Counted from the first letter of the stretch, positions 1-7,498 are shown. The stretch is 10,472 nucleotides of DNA from Ignavibacteria bacterium (GCA_013298375.1 JAAFHM010000139.1:1-10472); one strand, 5' to 3'. Notes: generated from the letters alone by a model not told the origin. Program-made: numbers and translations.

Positions 1-142
1 GCTTCTTGGAGTGAGAGTTTCGGCATGAGAAAGAGCGAAAATAATGATGAAATAGTGCTTGGCTAGAAGAACAAATTTCCGTATTATCAGCCCTTTTTCC
101 TACCTTTTTCATGCGATTGCCCTACCACAAATGATTTATTCC

Positions 143-172
143 TTGCAAATCAGAAAAAAAGCATTATATTTG
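143..172 (+). promoter_or_regulatory. Bacteroidota-type promoter for rho
   Basis: A TTG at 143-145 is followed after 19 bp by TATATTTG at 165-172. This is a full match to the TAnnTTTG -7 element and TTG -33 element used by the primary sigma factor of Bacteroidota and relatives, with normal spacing. Transcription should start about 6-8 bases after the -7 element, near 178-180. The only gene downstream on this strand is rho, whose ATG is about 340 nt away. The match and spacing are read directly from the sequence; the start site is inferred. Confidence 0.75.
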
Positions 173-178
173 CCCGTC

Positions 179-518
179 TTACTTCAGCAAATGCAGCATT
201 TCTGTTGCACCTCCGGGCAGCCGCTCTCAACGTCTTTACGCGCCAACGCCTGCATGAGCTCTTTCCAATAACCGAAAAAAACACTGCACCTTTGAGCAGT
301 CTGCTCTTGCAGTCCATACTGCGCCTGTTGATTCAATCCTAATCGCCTTATTCTTCCCCAAGTCGGTTTTTTTTGACGTTTGAAACCCTTCTCTCATGTT
401 CGATACCCTACCGTATCGGCTTACGTGTGCGATTGTTTGTTGGTGTTCAAAGTATTCTGCTCTTCATCCTGACTAAATCCTTCCTTCTCTTTTTATTTTC
501 TCTCATATAGGTCGTTTC
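179..518 (+). promoter_or_regulatory. Long C-rich leader of rho, possible rut/autoregulatory region
   Basis: About 340 nt separate the predicted transcription start from the rho ATG, and I see no convincing gene in them. By hand count the 181-520 stretch has about 97 C and 56 G, and 181-360 is 2:1 (about 60 C, 30 G). C-rich, G-poor, weakly structured RNA is what Rho loads on. Enterobacterial rho is known to be autoregulated by Rho-dependent termination in its leader, so the same may happen here (inference). Two small hairpins lie inside: GAGCA/TGCTC at 294-306 and CGATAC/GTATCG at 401-418. Neither has a U-tract. Confidence 0.45.
401..418 (+). other. Perfect 6-bp hairpin in the rho leader
   Basis: CGATAC at 401-406 and GTATCG at 413-418 are perfect inverted copies around a 6-nt loop (CCTACC). 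One flanking T-G wobble can extend the stem. No run of T follows, so it is not an intrinsic terminator. It could be a small leader structure or an operator; no role is shown. Confidence 0.35.
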
Positions 519-1835
519 ATGCCACAACCGCAACAACAGTTTGCCGATATTAACCCCGCGCATCTTGATATTGGTGATTTGCAAACCAAGAAAATTGCAG
601 AGCTTACACGGATTGCCATCCAACTCGGCATACCCAATTTTACCGACTTGCGCAAGCAAGACCTCATTTTCAAAATCACCGAAGCCGCCGCCGCTATGCA
701 GGCGCAGCAATTCGACCCTTCCAATGGTATGACCTTCAATGAAGGCGTACTGGAGGTTTTGCCGGATGCCTACGGTTTTCTGCGCTCGCCGCACTACAAC
801 TATTTGCCTTCCCCCGATGATATTTACGTTTCTCCGTCGCAAATAAAACGTTTTGGCTTGCGCACCGGCGATACCGTTACGGGGCAAGTGCGTCCGCCAA
901 AAGAGGGGGAGCGATTTTTTGCGTTGCTCAAAGTTGACCGCGTGAATTATGTTGACCCCGAAGTCATGCGCGACCGCACGATTTTCGACAATCTTACGCC
1001 GATTTACCCGCAAAAGCGCTTCAAGCTGGAAACCACACCGGGCGAACTGGATATGCGGATTATTGATATGCTTTGTCCGATTGGCAAAGGGCAGCGCGGG
1101 TTGATTGTATCGCCACCGAAATCCGGTAAAACGGTGCTGTTACAGAAAATTGCCAATAGCATTGCGCGGAATCACCCGGAAGTAAAACTTATCGTACTGC
1201 TGATTGACGAGCGCCCGGAGGAAGTCACCGATATGCAGCAATCCGTCAAGGCAGAAGTGATTGCCTCGACTTTCGATGAGCCACCTGAGCGCCACGTGCA
1301 GGTTGCCGAGATGGTGATGGAAAAAGCAAAACGCCTTGTCGAAGCGCGTCAGGATGTGGTCGTATTGCTGGATTCGATTACTCGTCTGGCACGGGCGCAC
1401 AATACCGTTATTCCTCACTCTGGCAAGATTCTGTCGGGCGGTGTGGATGCCAACGCCCTGCATAAGCCAAAGCGCTTTTTCGGTGCAGCGCGGAATGTTG
1501 ATGAAGGCGGCTCTTTTACGATTATCGCCACTGCCCTCGTGGACACTGGCAGTCGTATGGACGAGGTGATTTTTGAAGAATTTAAAGGTACGGGCAATTT
1601 GGAACTTGTGCTTGACCGCAAACTTGCCGAGCGCCGTATTTATCCCGCTATTGATGTGAATCGCTCCGGCACACGCCGCGAAGAACTTCTTTTGTCGCCA
1701 CCGGAACTTAATCGGATTTGGATTTTGCGCAAATTACTGAATGAGTACAGCCCTGCCGAAGCAATTGAATTACTGCAAGACCGCTTAAAATCAACGCGGA
1801 GCAATGTAGAATTTTTAGGTGGGATGAGTAGCTAA
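519..1835 (+). CDS. rho: Transcription termination factor Rho
   Basis: Hexameric RNA-dependent ATPase/helicase that ends transcription at untranslated C-rich RNA. At 438 aa it is close to the E. coli length (419). Residues 1-60 form the N-terminal helical domain, and the cold-shock-like RNA-binding domain follows with DAYGFLR at 83-89. The RecA-like motor contains Walker A (SPPKSGKT, 198-205), LIDERPEEVTDMQ (228-240), Walker B (VVVLLDSITRL, 280-290), the Q-loop (SGKILSGGVDA, 301-311) and the R-loop region (GAARNVDEGG, 322-331). All key motifs are intact. It lacks the large N-terminal insertion many Bacteroidia Rho proteins carry. The ATG at 519 fits the family N-terminus. Only a weak AGGT precedes it, which is normal for this group. 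The gene heads its own transcript behind a long leader; a kinase gene follows after 58 bp. Confidence 0.98.
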   Translation: MPQPQQQFADINPAHLDIGDLQTKKIAELTRIAIQLGIPNFTDLRKQDLIFKITEAAAAMQAQQFDPSNGMTFNEGVLEVLPDAYGFLRSPHYNYLPSPDDIYVSPSQIKRFGLRTGDTVTGQVRPPKEGERFFALLKVDRVNYVDPEVMRDRTIFDNLTPIYPQKRFKLETTPGELDMRIIDMLCPIGKGQRGLIVSPPKSGKTVLLQKIANSIARNHPEVKLIVLLIDERPEEVTDMQQSVKAEVIASTFDEPPERHVQVAEMVMEKAKRLVEARQDVVVLLDSITRLARAHNTVIPHSGKILSGGVDANALHKPKRFFGAARNVDEGGSFTIIATALVDTGSRMDEVIFEEFKGTGNLELVLDRKLAERRIYPAIDVNRSGTRREELLLSPPELNRIWILRKLLNEYSPAEAIELLQDRLKSTRSNVEFLGGMSS

Positions 1836-1851
1836 AAAAGTTTTACATTGC

Positions 1852-1887
1852 AGAATGTTCCGTTGAAAATACTGCCAACATTCTTTT
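1852..1887 (+). terminator. Weak terminator-like inverted repeat after rho
   Basis: AGAATGTT (1852-1859) and AACATTCT (1877-1884) are perfect 8-bp inverted copies around a 17-nt loop, and the second arm runs into TTTT (1884-1887). It fills the 58-bp gap between the rho stop and the kinase start. The stem is AT-rich and the loop large, so termination would be inefficient. It may act as a partial terminator, letting some rho transcripts read into the kinase gene. Confidence 0.35.
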
Positions 1888-1893
1888 ACGCCG

Positions 1894-4086
1894 ATGGGCA
1901 TACGACGTTTATACCTTCCAATTTCTGCGCTATTCTGGCTCCTTGTGTGCCAGTTTGCGGCATACAGTCTGTCGGCGCAAAATAAGGCTGTTATTGACAG
2001 TTTGAAGCGCGAACTTTCCACCGTGCAGGGCGAAAAGCGTGTCCAGACTCTCAACAGTCTGTGCTGGGAATATCGCACCTTCGACCAAAACAGGGCGATT
2101 GAATATGGCTTGCAGGCGCTTGGTCTGGCAGAGCAGTTACAATTCAAACGCGGCATGGCAAGTGCGCTGAACAATCTTGGTATCGTCTATAGGCGGCGTG
2201 GCAACTACCCGCAAGCCCTAGACTACCATCTCAAAGCGCTGAAAATAAGCGAAGAAAATAAAGATTCTGCCGATATCGGTCAAGCGCTCAACCGCATTGG
2301 CTTGATTTATCAAGGGCAGGGGAATTTCTCGTCGGCACTGGAGTATTTTCAGCGTTCACGCGAAGTGTATAGCAAAACAGGGGAACTGCATGGCGTTGGG
2401 AATGCGATGACCAATATCGGTGAAATTTATTCGCGCCAAGCCAATTATTCCCTCGCATTGGAGTATCTGGTAAAAAGTCAGGCAATCCACGAGGAGACTA
2501 ACTACTTGGACGGTGTTGCCGAATCGGGTCTGGAAATTGGTATGGTCTATGGCAAACAGGGAAATACCACGTTGGCACTGGAGTATTTTCAGCAAGCCTT
2601 GAAAATATATGAACGCTCTGGCAATCGTTCAGGAATTGCACAAACACTGAGTGCTATCGGCGCGGTCTATGCACAGACAGGCAGTCTGCGGCAAGCAGAA
2701 GACTACGCAATGCGCTCCTATACCTTCGCCAGCGAAATCGGCGAAATTGAATGGATGAAGCAAGCCAGTAAGACGCTTTCGACGATATTCACGGCGAAAA
2801 AAGACTTCCGCACGGCACTAGAATACCAGCTCACCTACTCGCGCTTGAAAGACTCCACCACAGGCGAAGAAAGCGTGCGGAAAATCGCTGATTTAGAAGC
2901 CATGCTCGCTTCCGAAAAACGCCAAGCACAAATCGAACTCCTCACCAAAGAAAGCGAGATACAACAGCTTATCCGTAATAGCTTGGCGGTGGGATTGGTG
3001 CTGGTATTTGTGATTGCGTATGTTCTTTTTCGTAGTAATCATCAGCAAAAGAAGGCAAATCAGTTGCTTTCGCGGCAGAATGAGGAAATTTTACGTCAGC
3101 AAAAAATGTTGGAAGAGCAGGCAAGCGAAATTCAACTGGCAAATACCGAACTCCACGAAGCAAATATCAATTTGAAACGCCAACAAGACGTGTTGGAAGA
3201 GCAGACGCGGGAAATTGAACTTGCCAATAATGAGCTTCTTGAATTGAACGTCAATCTCGAACACAACCAAAAAATTCTCGGTGACCAAGCCAGCCAAATC
3301 GAACTTGCCAATAATGAACTACAAGAGCGCAATACTCAGCTCAAAGCAGTAAATGAGCAAATGAACGAGTTTTTGGGCATTGCAGCGCACGACCTCAAAA
3401 ACCCTCTTGCTTCGATTGTCATGTCCTCAAGCGCTATTCGGCGCTACTACGGCGACCGCATGAGCAAAGAAGAAATGCTGGATAATTTGGCGGGTATTGA
3501 GATTGTTGCTGAACGGATGAGGCTTATCATTCACAATCTTTTGGAATTGAACAGCATTGAATCGGGGAATTTGCGTGTTGCTTCCGAGCCTGTGTCTCCG
3601 GGGGAAATCATGGAAAAAGTTGTCGAGGATTGGTCGCCAAAAGCAGCCAATAAAAATATTACGATTCGCTTCGACAATCAAGCCCCAGACAAATTCTTTA
3701 TGGGGGACCCGAATATTCTCTATCAAATTTTGGAAAATCTTGTGTCGAACGCGGTGAAATACTCACCGTCTATGCGGTCAGTCTGGGTGCGGGTTGTAGC
3801 TTCGGAGGTCTCGGCATTAGGTGGTTCGCCACAAAATGGCATTCAGCATTATATCCGCATGGAAATTCAGGATGAAGGACCGGGACTGAGCGCCGATGAT
3901 AAATCCAAGCTCTTCAGCAAATTTGCCCGCCTTTCGGCGCAACCAACGGGCGGCGAACACTCAACAGGTCTAGGACTTTCGATTGTCAAAAAACTCGTTG
4001 AGGCGATGCATGGACGGGTTTGGTGCGAAAGCAAACTCGGCAAAGGTTCAACCTTTATTGTGGAAATGCCTGTGGCATCGGTGTAA
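1894..4086 (+). CDS. Membrane TPR-containing sensor histidine kinase
   Basis: This 730-aa protein has a signal peptide (1-28, cut likely after LSA), then TPR repeats with an exact 40-residue period starting at 91, 131, 171, 211 and 251. A single membrane helix follows (about 362-379), then a coiled coil (about 385-490). The HisKA domain has phospho-acceptor His499 in AAHDLKNP. The HATPase domain has N-box LENLVSNA (613-620), G1 DEGPG (660-664) and G2 GLGLSIV (692-698). The TPR sensor should therefore be periplasmic and the kinase cytoplasmic. This architecture is common in Bacteroidota and relatives; the ligand is unknown. No response regulator is directly adjacent; the nearest is the receiver protein at 6824, a possible but unproven partner. 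The gene may be partly co-transcribed with rho, since I found no good promoter in the 58-bp gap. All catalytic boxes are intact. Confidence 0.94.
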   Translation: MGIRRLYLPISALFWLLVCQFAAYSLSAQNKAVIDSLKRELSTVQGEKRVQTLNSLCWEYRTFDQNRAIEYGLQALGLAEQLQFKRGMASALNNLGIVYRRRGNYPQALDYHLKALKISEENKDSADIGQALNRIGLIYQGQGNFSSALEYFQRSREVYSKTGELHGVGNAMTNIGEIYSRQANYSLALEYLVKSQAIHEETNYLDGVAESGLEIGMVYGKQGNTTLALEYFQQALKIYERSGNRSGIAQTLSAIGAVYAQTGSLRQAEDYAMRSYTFASEIGEIEWMKQASKTLSTIFTAKKDFRTALEYQLTYSRLKDSTTGEESVRKIADLEAMLASEKRQAQIELLTKESEIQQLIRNSLAVGLVLVFVIAYVLFRSNHQQKKANQLLSRQNEEILRQQKMLEEQASEIQLANTELHEANINLKRQQDVLEEQTREIELANNELLELNVNLEHNQKILGDQASQIELANNELQERNTQLKAVNEQMNEFLGIAAHDLKNPLASIVMSSSAIRRYYGDRMSKEEMLDNLAGIEIVAERMRLIIHNLLELNSIESGNLRVASEPVSPGEIMEKVVEDWSPKAANKNITIRFDNQAPDKFFMGDPNILYQILENLVSNAVKYSPSMRSVWVRVVASEVSALGGSPQNGIQHYIRMEIQDEGPGLSADDKSKLFSKFARLSAQPTGGEHSTGLGLSIVKKLVEAMHGRVWCESKLGKGSTFIVEMPVASV
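2164..2763 (+). repeat. Five in-phase TPR units, 120-bp period
   Basis: Residues 91-290 of the sensor kinase fall into five units of exactly 40 residues, each opening with a version of ALNxIGxIY and containing GN(Y/F)xxALEY. At DNA level units two and four share an identical 20-nt stretch at 2334-2353 and 2574-2593, exactly 240 bp apart. This points to internal duplication or gene conversion. The 40-residue spacing is that of kinesin-light-chain-type TPRs, longer than the canonical 34. Confidence 0.8.
3100..3351 (+). repeat. Three tandem 28-residue coiled-coil repeats, 84-bp period
   Basis: Residues 403-430, 431-458 and 459-486 of the sensor kinase are three copies of a 28-residue unit (pattern Q-K/D-x-L-E-E-Q-x-x-E-I-x-L-A-N-x-E-L). 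Twenty-eight residues are exactly four heptads, so gain or loss of a unit keeps the coil in register. The block forms the signalling helix between the membrane segment and the HisKA domain. Confidence 0.85.
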
Positions 4087-4352
4087 AAGCGTGAGAATGA
4101 CCTCGTTTACAGCAGCAATGTTTGCTACTTTCTCATCCGACTGCTCTGATTTTGCCATAGACCATTTTTTACCATTGTTTGAAAGATTTTTTGTATTTTA
4201 GCGGTTCCATCGAACAACACTGCCGTCATTACTCCCCCAATTATTTTTGCATGAAGCATTAGGCTACGCCGTACAAATGCGTTCTTTTTGGAGCTTGCGA
4301 GGTATGCACTCCTCTCGCCCGCTCTCTTGTTCCACTTCATTCTTTTTACTCT
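4087..4352. promoter_or_regulatory. Spacer before the propeller gene, with a candidate -7 element
   Basis: This 266-bp stretch has no supported gene. Just after the kinase stop lies an imperfect hairpin, AGCAA/TTGCT with a 3-nt loop (4114-4126), extendable past one mismatch to 4111-4129 and followed by a pyrimidine-rich stretch; it could be a weak terminator. TATTTTTG at 4242-4249 matches the TAnnTTTG -7 element, but I see no TTG at the right distance upstream. If used, it gives a leader of about 95 nt for the gene at 4353. The last 45 bases are pyrimidine-rich and contain no Shine-Dalgarno. Confidence 0.35.
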
Positions 4353-6632
4353 ATGACGAATCATCTGCGTGGCGCTTTCCGCCTTGCGGCGTTGGCTCTT
4401 GGCGCAATAATGGTGTTGGCTATTAACTCTCTCTCTTTGAAGGCACAAGTGCGGGTGAGCGCTTGGCAAACATATTCCTCGTTGCTCAATGTTCGTGCGA
4501 CGGCAAGCGACCGCTCTGGCAAACTCTGGGCTGCTACTTCGGGTGGTGTCTTTTCCTACGACCTCCGAACGCGCTCTACACAAGAATTTCGGAATATCAA
4601 CGCGCTCTACGGGCTGGATATTACGGCTCTTGCTGTGAGTGCCGATGGCACGGTCTATGCGGGCGGTTTCAATGGTGCGCTGAATATTTATGATGGCAAA
4701 AATTGGAGTACCATCACCGATATTCTCACGGCTACCCTGTCGCGGAAGCAACTCAATAGCTTCCTTTTTCAAAACGACCTTGTGTTTATTGGTGGCGATT
4801 TTGGCTTGACGGTTTTCGATTCGCGGCGGCGTGTTTTTACGGAAACAATCCAACGCTTCAGCACCCTTCAGCCCGGAAGTGCCGTCAAACAACTGCTTCT
4901 GGCGCAAGGAAGAATTTGGGCAGCCACCGAAAATGGTGTAGTCTCTGCACCAGTCGGACTGAGTTCTTATGCCAATCCTTCTTCATGGACGATTCATCCC
5001 ACGGCAGCTACCGGGGGCATTGCCGCCATTGCCGAAGTGCAGGGCGTGATGTATGCTGCGCAAAATCAGGCGCTTTGGCGTATGGCAAATAATCGTTTTG
5101 AGTCCGTTGTGGCGACATTTTCCGAGCCAATCAAAAGTTTGGCAAGTGTCGAAGGTCGTCTGTTTATTGCCACACAAGGAGCGCTGTGGAATATTGCCAA
5201 AGAGCAGCAGAACCAAGGCACTCTTGCAATCAACTCCCTCACAACTATTGATAGTGCCGGGCAGCAGCGCCTTTCGGTCAATACGCTTCAAGGCTTTGCA
5301 CTTTGGACAAATGCTCAATCCTCATTCATTCGTATCAGTTCTCCGATTGACAATCGCTTCCGCTCCATTGCGGTTGACACCAAGGGCGGCGTATGGTGTG
5401 TTTCCGGTTCAGGAAATGCCTCTGCAATTCCGAATGATGGTACGGCAACGGGTATCTCCGTCTTGCGGGATTCCGTCTGGCGTACGTTCACAGCGCAGAC
5501 ACACCCTGCAATGCGCTCCAATGCGTATTACCAAGTAGATGCGCAGCCAAATGGTACAGTTTGGGCAGCAAGTTATGGTGCTGGAACGCTTCTAATAGAG
5601 CCGGATTCTAATTTTCGACTGACGAATTTTAATACAGGAAACACGCTCATTCTTCCTTCGGCAGGAACGGATTTTTCCGTTTTGGGGCAAGTACAGACCG
5701 ACACACGCACAGGAACAGCGTGGTTCCCAAATTTTCAAACCGGAGGCGACCAAGTAATTATCGCCCGCACCGCACAAGGCGCATTTCGTGCATTCTCGCG
5801 CCCTCTATCCGAAAAACGCTATCATTTCTCGGCAGTTGACCGTTCCGGTACAAAGTGGTTCTGCACATGGCGCGGAACACAAATGCTGGCGTTTAATGAG
5901 CGCGGAACGCTCGATAATACCACCGACGACCTTTGGTACAACTTGCCCAGCGATTCTCCTTTGAATGAAGGACAAAGTTGCATTGCGGTTGATAAAGAGG
6001 ACAGAATATGGATTGGCACACAACGGGCAATGTACACGATTATCAATCCGGGAGCTATTTTGCCACAGCCGCCCACCCAAAAATTAATTGTTGACAAGCC
6101 CCGCAAACTTATTGATCAGACCTATAATGCTGTCGCCGTTGATGCGCTCAATTACAAGTGGTTCGGCACCAACAATGGCGTAATTGTTTATGACAGCATC
6201 CGCGACTCTATTCTTGCCCGTTTTAATACTGACAACTCGCAATTAGCAAGCAATGTCGTCCTTTCGATAGCGATTGACAACAATAGCGGCAAAATTTACT
6301 TCGGCACGGACAACGGTTTATCAGTCGCCACGACGCTTTCTATCCGCCCAAACACCGATTTTGCGGCAATGCGCTGCTATCCCCAACCGTTTATTCCGAC
6401 ACAGGACAACGAACTGGTCATTGATGGTTTGGCAGAAGGAACGCAGGTCAAAATTTCAACGGTTGATGGGCTTTTGGTGCGGACATTTGCCACAACGAAC
6501 TCGCGGACGGTTGTTTGGGATGGTTTAGATGAACAACGTCGCCCGGTGCAAAGCGGTGTGTATTTGATTTCCGCATACTCTGATATTATCGGCGCGAATG
6601 CTGTTATCAAAGCAATGGTGATACAGCGCTAA
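4353..6632 (+). CDS. Secreted beta-propeller protein with T9SS-type C-terminal domain, PorZ-like
   Basis: This 759-aa exported protein has a signal peptide at 1-31 (hydrophobic 11-29, cut near LKA-Q). Repeated propeller blades follow, with signatures such as GKLWAATSGGVFSYD (56-70), GTVYAGG (99-105), GRIWAATENGV (186-196), DRIWIGT (550-556) and KIYFGTDNGL (647-656). The C-terminal domain (about 670-759) shows YPQPFIP, TVDGLLVRTF, WDGLDEQ, SGVYL and a final KAMVIQR, resembling T9SS sorting or FlgD-like Ig domains. The order (propellers, a 'GGDFGLTVFD' blade at 147-156, C-terminal domain) and length recall PorZ of the T9SS cell-surface attachment complex, about 776 aa in Porphyromonas. PorZ identity is an inference; a general two-component-regulator-propeller surface protein is the alternative. 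No other T9SS gene is present in the window. A strong hairpin follows the stop. Confidence 0.9.
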   Translation: MTNHLRGAFRLAALALGAIMVLAINSLSLKAQVRVSAWQTYSSLLNVRATASDRSGKLWAATSGGVFSYDLRTRSTQEFRNINALYGLDITALAVSADGTVYAGGFNGALNIYDGKNWSTITDILTATLSRKQLNSFLFQNDLVFIGGDFGLTVFDSRRRVFTETIQRFSTLQPGSAVKQLLLAQGRIWAATENGVVSAPVGLSSYANPSSWTIHPTAATGGIAAIAEVQGVMYAAQNQALWRMANNRFESVVATFSEPIKSLASVEGRLFIATQGALWNIAKEQQNQGTLAINSLTTIDSAGQQRLSVNTLQGFALWTNAQSSFIRISSPIDNRFRSIAVDTKGGVWCVSGSGNASAIPNDGTATGISVLRDSVWRTFTAQTHPAMRSNAYYQVDAQPNGTVWAASYGAGTLLIEPDSNFRLTNFNTGNTLILPSAGTDFSVLGQVQTDTRTGTAWFPNFQTGGDQVIIARTAQGAFRAFSRPLSEKRYHFSAVDRSGTKWFCTWRGTQMLAFNERGTLDNTTDDLWYNLPSDSPLNEGQSCIAVDKEDRIWIGTQRAMYTIINPGAILPQPPTQKLIVDKPRKLIDQTYNAVAVDALNYKWFGTNNGVIVYDSIRDSILARFNTDNSQLASNVVLSIAIDNNSGKIYFGTDNGLSVATTLSIRPNTDFAAMRCYPQPFIPTQDNELVIDGLAEGTQVKISTVDGLLVRTFATTNSRTVVWDGLDEQRRPVQSGVYLISAYSDIIGANAVIKAMVIQR

Positions 6633-6650
6633 AATATTTGCATTGTTGAA

Positions 6651-6689
6651 ATAGAGGCGGCGTTGTCACCATGATAGCGCCGCCTTTGT
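6651..6689 (+). terminator. Strong hairpin terminator after the propeller gene
   Basis: AGGCGGCG (6655-6662) and CGCCGCCT (6678-6685) pair perfectly. Further pairs, including G-U wobbles, extend the stem inward to 6667/6673 (loop ACCAT) and outward to 6651/6689, about 17 pairs in all. A short TTT (6685-6687) and then T-rich sequence follow. The hairpin begins 18 bases after the stop codon. The stem is strong but the U-tract short, so termination may be helped by Rho. Confidence 0.75.
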
Positions 6690-6710
6690 ACATTTTGAGC
6701 AATTTAATTA

Positions 6711-6741
6711 TTTTGGAATAATCCAAGAACTGAGTAGTTTG
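6711..6741 (+). promoter_or_regulatory. Candidate promoter of the split kinase genes
   Basis: TTTTG (6711-6715) is followed after 19 bp by TAGTTTG (6735-6741). This resembles the TTTG/TAnnTTTG promoter of the group, but the -7 element is one base short. The -33 side overlaps the inverted repeat TTGGA-ATAA-TCCAA (6713-6726), which could be an operator. Transcription would begin near 6747. It is the best candidate between the terminator at 6651-6689 and the start at 6824. Confidence 0.4.
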
Positions 6742-6746
6742 GGTGA

Positions 6747-6779
6747 ATCGGCGCAGCACGCAAATAGTCTGCGTCCGAT
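6747..6779 (+). other. Stem-loop at predicted 5' end of the split-kinase mRNA
   Basis: ATCGG-CGCAG (6747-6756) pairs with CTGCG-T-CCGAT (6769-6779): ten base pairs with one bulged T and a 12-nt loop. The first paired base coincides with the predicted transcription start. A 5'-terminal stem of this sort can protect an mRNA from decay or carry a regulatory site. The pairing is direct; the role is inferred. Confidence 0.5.
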
Positions 6780-6823
6780 GAGAACACGGATTTTCTCGAT
6801 GTGCTGTACTCTACAAGAGGGAT

Positions 6824-7498
6824 ATGAACACGAATCGCAAAAAAATAGTCGTTATTGATGATGACGAGACAACGCTTCGCACGATTGAGCGGATTCTCGA
6901 AACGTATGATTATGTCACCTTTGGCGCTCCCAATGGGCGCTTAGGGGTTGACCTTGTTACGCGGACACAGCCGGATATCGTCCTTTGCGATGTGATGATG
7001 CCCAATATGAACGGCTACGAGGTGCTTCTGGAACTCCGCAATCATGCAGCTACGGCAACAATTCCTGTTTTGCTCCTTTCTGCACGCCGCGACCCTGCGG
7101 AAATTCGGCACGGAATGAAACTTGGTGCCGATGATTATCTCACCAAACCATTTTCGACGGATGATCTTTTGCGTTGTATCGAAGTGCGTATCCAACAGCG
7201 CGAAAAGATTGTTCGCCAATCCTCGCAACAACTGGAGCAGCTTCGGCGCAGTATTGCGATGCGTCTTCCGCACGAGTTTCGGACACCGCTCAGTTCGATT
7301 ATTGTTTTTGGAGAACTTCTCGCCACCGATTATGACAAACTTGGGCGCGACCAAGCTATGGAAATGATTTCAACGATTGTTTCATCGGGACACCGCTTGA
7401 GCGCACTTGTGGAGAATTTTATTTATTTGGCGCGCTTGGAAATCATGGCGGGGCAAGCGGGTATCAAAGAAGAACTTCTTTATGCGAGGGAATTATGA
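6824..7498 (+). CDS. Receiver plus HisKA protein, front half of a split hybrid kinase
   Basis: This 224-aa cytoplasmic protein has a receiver domain (about 7-122) with acidic residues D12-D14, phospho-acceptor Asp56 in LCDVMMP, Ser86 and Lys108 in the KPF motif. A linker helix (123-145) and a HisKA dimerisation domain with His150 in LPHEFRTPL follow. It then stops in the linker after LARLEIMAG, exactly where related receiver-HisKA-HATPase proteins run on into the ATPase domain. That ATPase domain is encoded by the next gene in the -1 frame, with ATGA overlap. It has no ATPase of its own, so His150 must be phosphorylated in trans. ATG 6824 is chosen because the receiver starts right after it; a GAGG lies only about 3 bases before it. 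Either a natural split gene or a frameshift; the sequence alone cannot tell. Confidence 0.9.
   Translation: MNTNRKKIVVIDDDETTLRTIERILETYDYVTFGAPNGRLGVDLVTRTQPDIVLCDVMMPNMNGYEVLLELRNHAATATIPVLLLSARRDPAEIRHGMKLGADDYLTKPFSTDDLLRCIEVRIQQREKIVRQSSQQLEQLRRSIAMRLPHEFRTPLSSIIVFGELLATDYDKLGRDQAMEMISTIVSSGHRLSALVENFIYLARLEIMAGQAGIKEELLYAREL

Noticed and set aside
1..66. Possible gene ends at the left edge: a + strand frame open from base 1 to TAG at 64-66, and a - strand frame from an ATG at 24-26 running off the edge
   Set aside because: About 21 and 8 codons are too little to recognise anything; neither has supporting motifs, so I do not call a gene.
59..271. 70-codon + strand reading frame upstream of rho, starting at TTG
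   Set aside because: The promoter at 143-172 lies inside it, the protein looks like chance translation with no domain, and the start is a weak TTG. It is better read as promoter plus leader.
447..1013. 188-codon - strand frame opposite rho
   Set aside because: It is the antisense shadow of a highly conserved rho region, with no recognisable domain.
3100..3351. CRISPR-like or mobile repeat
   Set aside because: The 84-bp periodicity is explained by an in-frame coiled coil within one gene; there are no spacers or terminal inverted repeats.
4194..4201. TATTTTAG as a -7 element upstream of the propeller gene
   Set aside because: One mismatch to TAnnTTTG and only 16 bp from the nearest TTG; TATTTTTG at 4242-4249 is a better, though still partial, candidate.
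4125..4907. 260-codon - strand frame across the spacer and the start of the propeller gene
   Set aside because: Mostly antisense to a real secreted protein with a clear signal peptide; its own translation is basic, low in hydrophobic core and shows no domain.
5053..5538. 161-codon + strand frame inside the propeller gene
   Set aside because: An out-of-frame shadow; the overlapping frame has regular propeller blades and a sorting domain.
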